NCBI GenBank assembly: GCA_038532435.1
Contig: JBCBAP010000021.1
Coordinates: forward strand, 1-51,951
Reading direction: 5' to 3'
Length of the DNA stretch: 51,951 bases
Source of the DNA: JBCBAP01 sp038532435
GTDB lineage: Bacteria; Pseudomonadota; Alphaproteobacteria; Rhodobacterales; Rhodobacteraceae
The notes under the pieces are model-generated. The model had not been told where the DNA came from. It saw nothing but the letters and a program-made list of their open reading frames with translations, and ran no database searches. Of the stretch, positions 50,261 to 51,951 are shown piece by piece. A program made the position numbers and the translations under genes. Numbering within the stretch: the first letter of the stretch is position 1; each line of letters begins with the position of its first letter.

Positions 50261-51225
50261 GTCCGGCCGCGCTGCTCTGCCATCCGGAACGCGAGCTCGA
50301 GCGCTGCGAGCAGGCTTTGTGGGTCCGCGATCCCCTGTCCGGCGATGTCATAGGCCGTCCCGTGGTCCGGGGAGGTCCGGATGATCGGAAGGCCAAGCGT
50401 GACGTTCACGCCATCCGCGAAGCTAAGCGTCTTGAGCGGGATCAGCGCCTGATCATGGTACATGCAGATCGCCGCATCGTAGCGTGCCCGGGCGTCGGCA
50501 TGGAACATGGTGTCAGCGGAGGCGGGGCCGGTGAGGGCGAACCCTTCGCCCCGCAGGCGGTCCAGCACCGGGGTGATCACGTCGATCTCCTCGCTCCCCA
50601 TTGCGCCGCCCTCACCGGCGTGGGGGTTGAGCCCCGCGACCGCAAGGCGCGGAGCCTTGACGCCGAAGTCCGTGCGCAGCCCCTCAGCGGTGATCCGGAT
50701 CGTTTCCTCTATCAAGGCGGGCGTCAGCGCGGCTTGCACGTCGGCGAGCGCGATGTGGATGGTCACCGGCACGACACGCAGCTCCGGACCCGCGAGCATC
50801 ATCACCGGTCGGGGCACGTTGCACAGATCGGCCAAAAATTCGGTATGTCCAGGAAAGGCGAAGGCCGCACCGTCCTTCAAGGCCTTCTTGTTGATCGGGT
50901 TGGTGACAAGTGCGGTTGCGGCACCGGCTCGGCACAGGTCGACGCCGTCGCTGATCAGATCGATGATCCAGGGGGCGTTGGTAGGCGTCGGCGTGCCCGC
51001 GGTCATCGGGCCGGGGAGGGGGCGATCAAGGACGGGCAGGGCGCTTGCAAAGACCTTCTCTGCCTCCGCCATCGACGAGACGGGCTCCACCGGAACCGCC
51101 TCCATCTCCGCCATCAGGGCAGCACAGCCGAGGAGCGCGAAGGGTGTGGTCTGCGCGGCCCATGCCTTGGTCGCAAGCTCGGGTCCGATGCCCGCGGGAT
51201 CGCCGGTCGTCAGAACCGGGATCAT
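50257..51225 (-). CDS. pdxA: 4-hydroxythreonine-4-phosphate dehydrogenase PdxA
   Basis: NAD-dependent oxidation of 4-phosphohydroxy-L-threonine in the DXP-dependent vitamin B6 pathway. The 322-aa protein has IPVLTTGDPAGIGPELATKA at the N terminus, LVTNPINKKALKDGAAFAFP, GHTEFLADLCNV with a metal His, AGLNPHAGEGGAMGSEEIDV, and CMYHDQALIPLKTL. ATG 51225 overlaps the surA stop by 4 bp; the longer frame upstream is surA in another phase. Confidence 0.96.
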   Translation of the reverse strand: MIPVLTTGDPAGIGPELATKAWAAQTTPFALLGCAALMAEMEAVPVEPVSSMAEAEKVFASALPVLDRPLPGPMTAGTPTPTNAPWIIDLISDGVDLCRAGAATALVTNPINKKALKDGAAFAFPGHTEFLADLCNVPRPVMMLAGPELRVVPVTIHIALADVQAALTPALIEETIRITAEGLRTDFGVKAPRLAVAGLNPHAGEGGAMGSEEIDVITPVLDRLRGEGFALTGPASADTMFHADARARYDAAICMYHDQALIPLKTLSFADGVNVTLGLPIIRTSPDHGTAYDIAGQGIADPQSLLAALELAFRMAEQRGRT

Positions 51226-51951
51226 CGCTGTTCGATGACCGCGTCGCTCTGCAATTCCTGCAGATAGCCGGTGGCGTAGGTGTTCACCCTGTCGGCGAAG
51301 AGCGTGTTGGTCACCTGCCGCCGCTCCTCCTGGGAGACATCTACACTGCGGGAGCAGAGGACAACGAGGCTCGCGCCTGCGGTGGTCTCTACGGGGGTGG
51401 AGACGATCCCTTCGGTCGCCTGCGCGAGCGTTGTGAACAGATCCGCATCCACATCGCTGAGCGCGATGGGGCCCACGAGTGCGCCGCGCTCCGCTGCAAC
51501 CGCGCAATCGGTGATCTCCGGACGCGCGGCGCGCGCCTCGTCGATCGTGGTGAAATCGACCTGCCCGTAGGTGAGTTCCACCCGCTGGGCGTCGTCGGAA
51601 GGAACGAAGCGTTCGTCGTAGATCGACAGGATCGTCACCCCGCGAGTGATCGGGATCGGTGCCGTGATTTCTCCGGGTGCCAGCACCTCGACCTGTCCGC
51701 GCATGTTGCTGGGCAGGGTGGCGGGACGGACCCACCCGACGATCCCGTCATTGCTCGCGGCCGCCGTCCGGCCGTAGGTACGCGCCGCGGCGCGGAAATC
51801 TCCACCACCCGCAAGCTCGGCAAACAGACGGCGGATGAGCGCCACCGTCTCCTCCGGTCCACGCTCCGCAATGGGGATCGCAATCTCTGCCAGCAGGACC
51901 TCGCGCTCGGGTTCCGTCGTGGCAAGCACGATCGCCTCGTCCACGTCATCA
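51222..51951 (-). CDS. surA: SurA-type periplasmic peptidylprolyl isomerase/chaperone (partial)
   Basis: The frame runs off the window end without a start, so only about 242 C-terminal residues are visible. The first (DEAIVLATTEPEREVLLAEI, then PEETVALIRRLFAELAGGG and IVGWVRPATLPSN) correspond to the first parvulin-type domain; the remainder is a second, degenerate domain plus C-terminal helix. The gene order surA-pdxA-rsmA supports the call. SurA escorts outer-membrane proteins to BamA, encoded at the other end of the window. Signal peptide and N-terminal chaperone core are outside the window. Confidence 0.88.
   Translation of the reverse strand, partial: DDVDEAIVLATTEPEREVLLAEIAIPIAERGPEETVALIRRLFAELAGGGDFRAAARTYGRTAAASNDGIVGWVRPATLPSNMRGQVEVLAPGEITAPIPITRGVTILSIYDERFVPSDDAQRVELTYGQVDFTTIDEARAARPEITDCAVAAERGALVGPIALSDVDADLFTTLAQATEGIVSTPVETTAGASLVVLCSRSVDVSQEERRQVTNTLFADRVNTYATGYLQELQSDAVIEQR

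Overview
The window is a high-GC, gene-dense chromosomal segment of an alphaproteobacterium. It is almost certainly a member of the Rhodobacterales (roseobacter-type Rhodobacteraceae). The grounds are: the rseP-bamA-skp-fabZ-lpxA-lpxI-lpxB outer-membrane cluster that uses LpxI; the trpG-trpD-trpC-moaC-moeA-lexA block next to comEC, gltX and gltA; a GTTC-N7-GTTC SOS box in front of lexA; a DUF4167 protein; an SdhE-like protein; a LdtR/PetP-type MarR regulator; a decayed VPLPA-CTERM protein; and a convincing DMSP lyase gene (dddP), which points to a marine life-style. No rRNA, tRNA, CRISPR array, insertion sequence, integrase or prophage was seen.

Layout. 1-6.35 kb (+): end of rseP, then bamA, skp-like, fabZ, lpxA, lpxI and lpxB, tightly packed or overlapping, for outer-membrane protein insertion and lipid A synthesis. 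6.3-9.6 kb (-): a frameshifted YbaK/EbsC-type deacylase gene, citrate synthase and glutamyl-tRNA synthetase. 9.7-11.8 kb (+): comEC, convergent with lexA. 12.5-16.6 kb (-): trpG-trpD-trpC-moaC-moeA with 4-8 bp overlaps. 16.7-19.6 kb: a YibQ-type divergent polysaccharide deacetylase and a membrane acyltransferase. 19.6-23.0 kb (-): trpE behind a ppiD-type foldase. 23.1-27.9 kb: an aminotransferase, a pyrophosphatase-like protein with an altered active site, an ABC-F ATPase, a DUF302 protein and two lipoproteins, one of only 25 aa. 27.9-30.8 kb: parE, divergent from a ClpP paralogue.

30.8-38.1 kb is the most accessory-looking part. It holds an epoxide-hydrolase-like enzyme, a DUF3445 (haem-dependent N-demethylase family) protein and a small orphan protein on the minus strand. 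Divergent from them is dddP with every metal ligand conserved. Then come a VPLPA-CTERM pseudogene, an alpha/beta-hydrolase-OsmC fusion, an orphan secreted protein in AT-richer DNA, a strong hairpin, a 66-aa protein and a Stf0 sulfotransferase.

38.1-52 kb returns to core genes: aspartate aminotransferase, an XRE-VOC-ROK-sdhE operon, a MarR regulator, a DUF1295 membrane protein, a RodZ-like protein, ispG, a DUF1499 protein, prfA-prmC, DUF4167, and rsmA-pdxA-surA running off the end.

I do not see a self-evident new multi-gene defence or mobile system. The observations most worth following are the dddP locus and its unexplained neighbours, the secreted-protein island at 36.2-37.3 kb, the His-for-Asp pyrophosphatase-like protein, the two broken genes, and the tandem repeat and palindromes in promoter regions.
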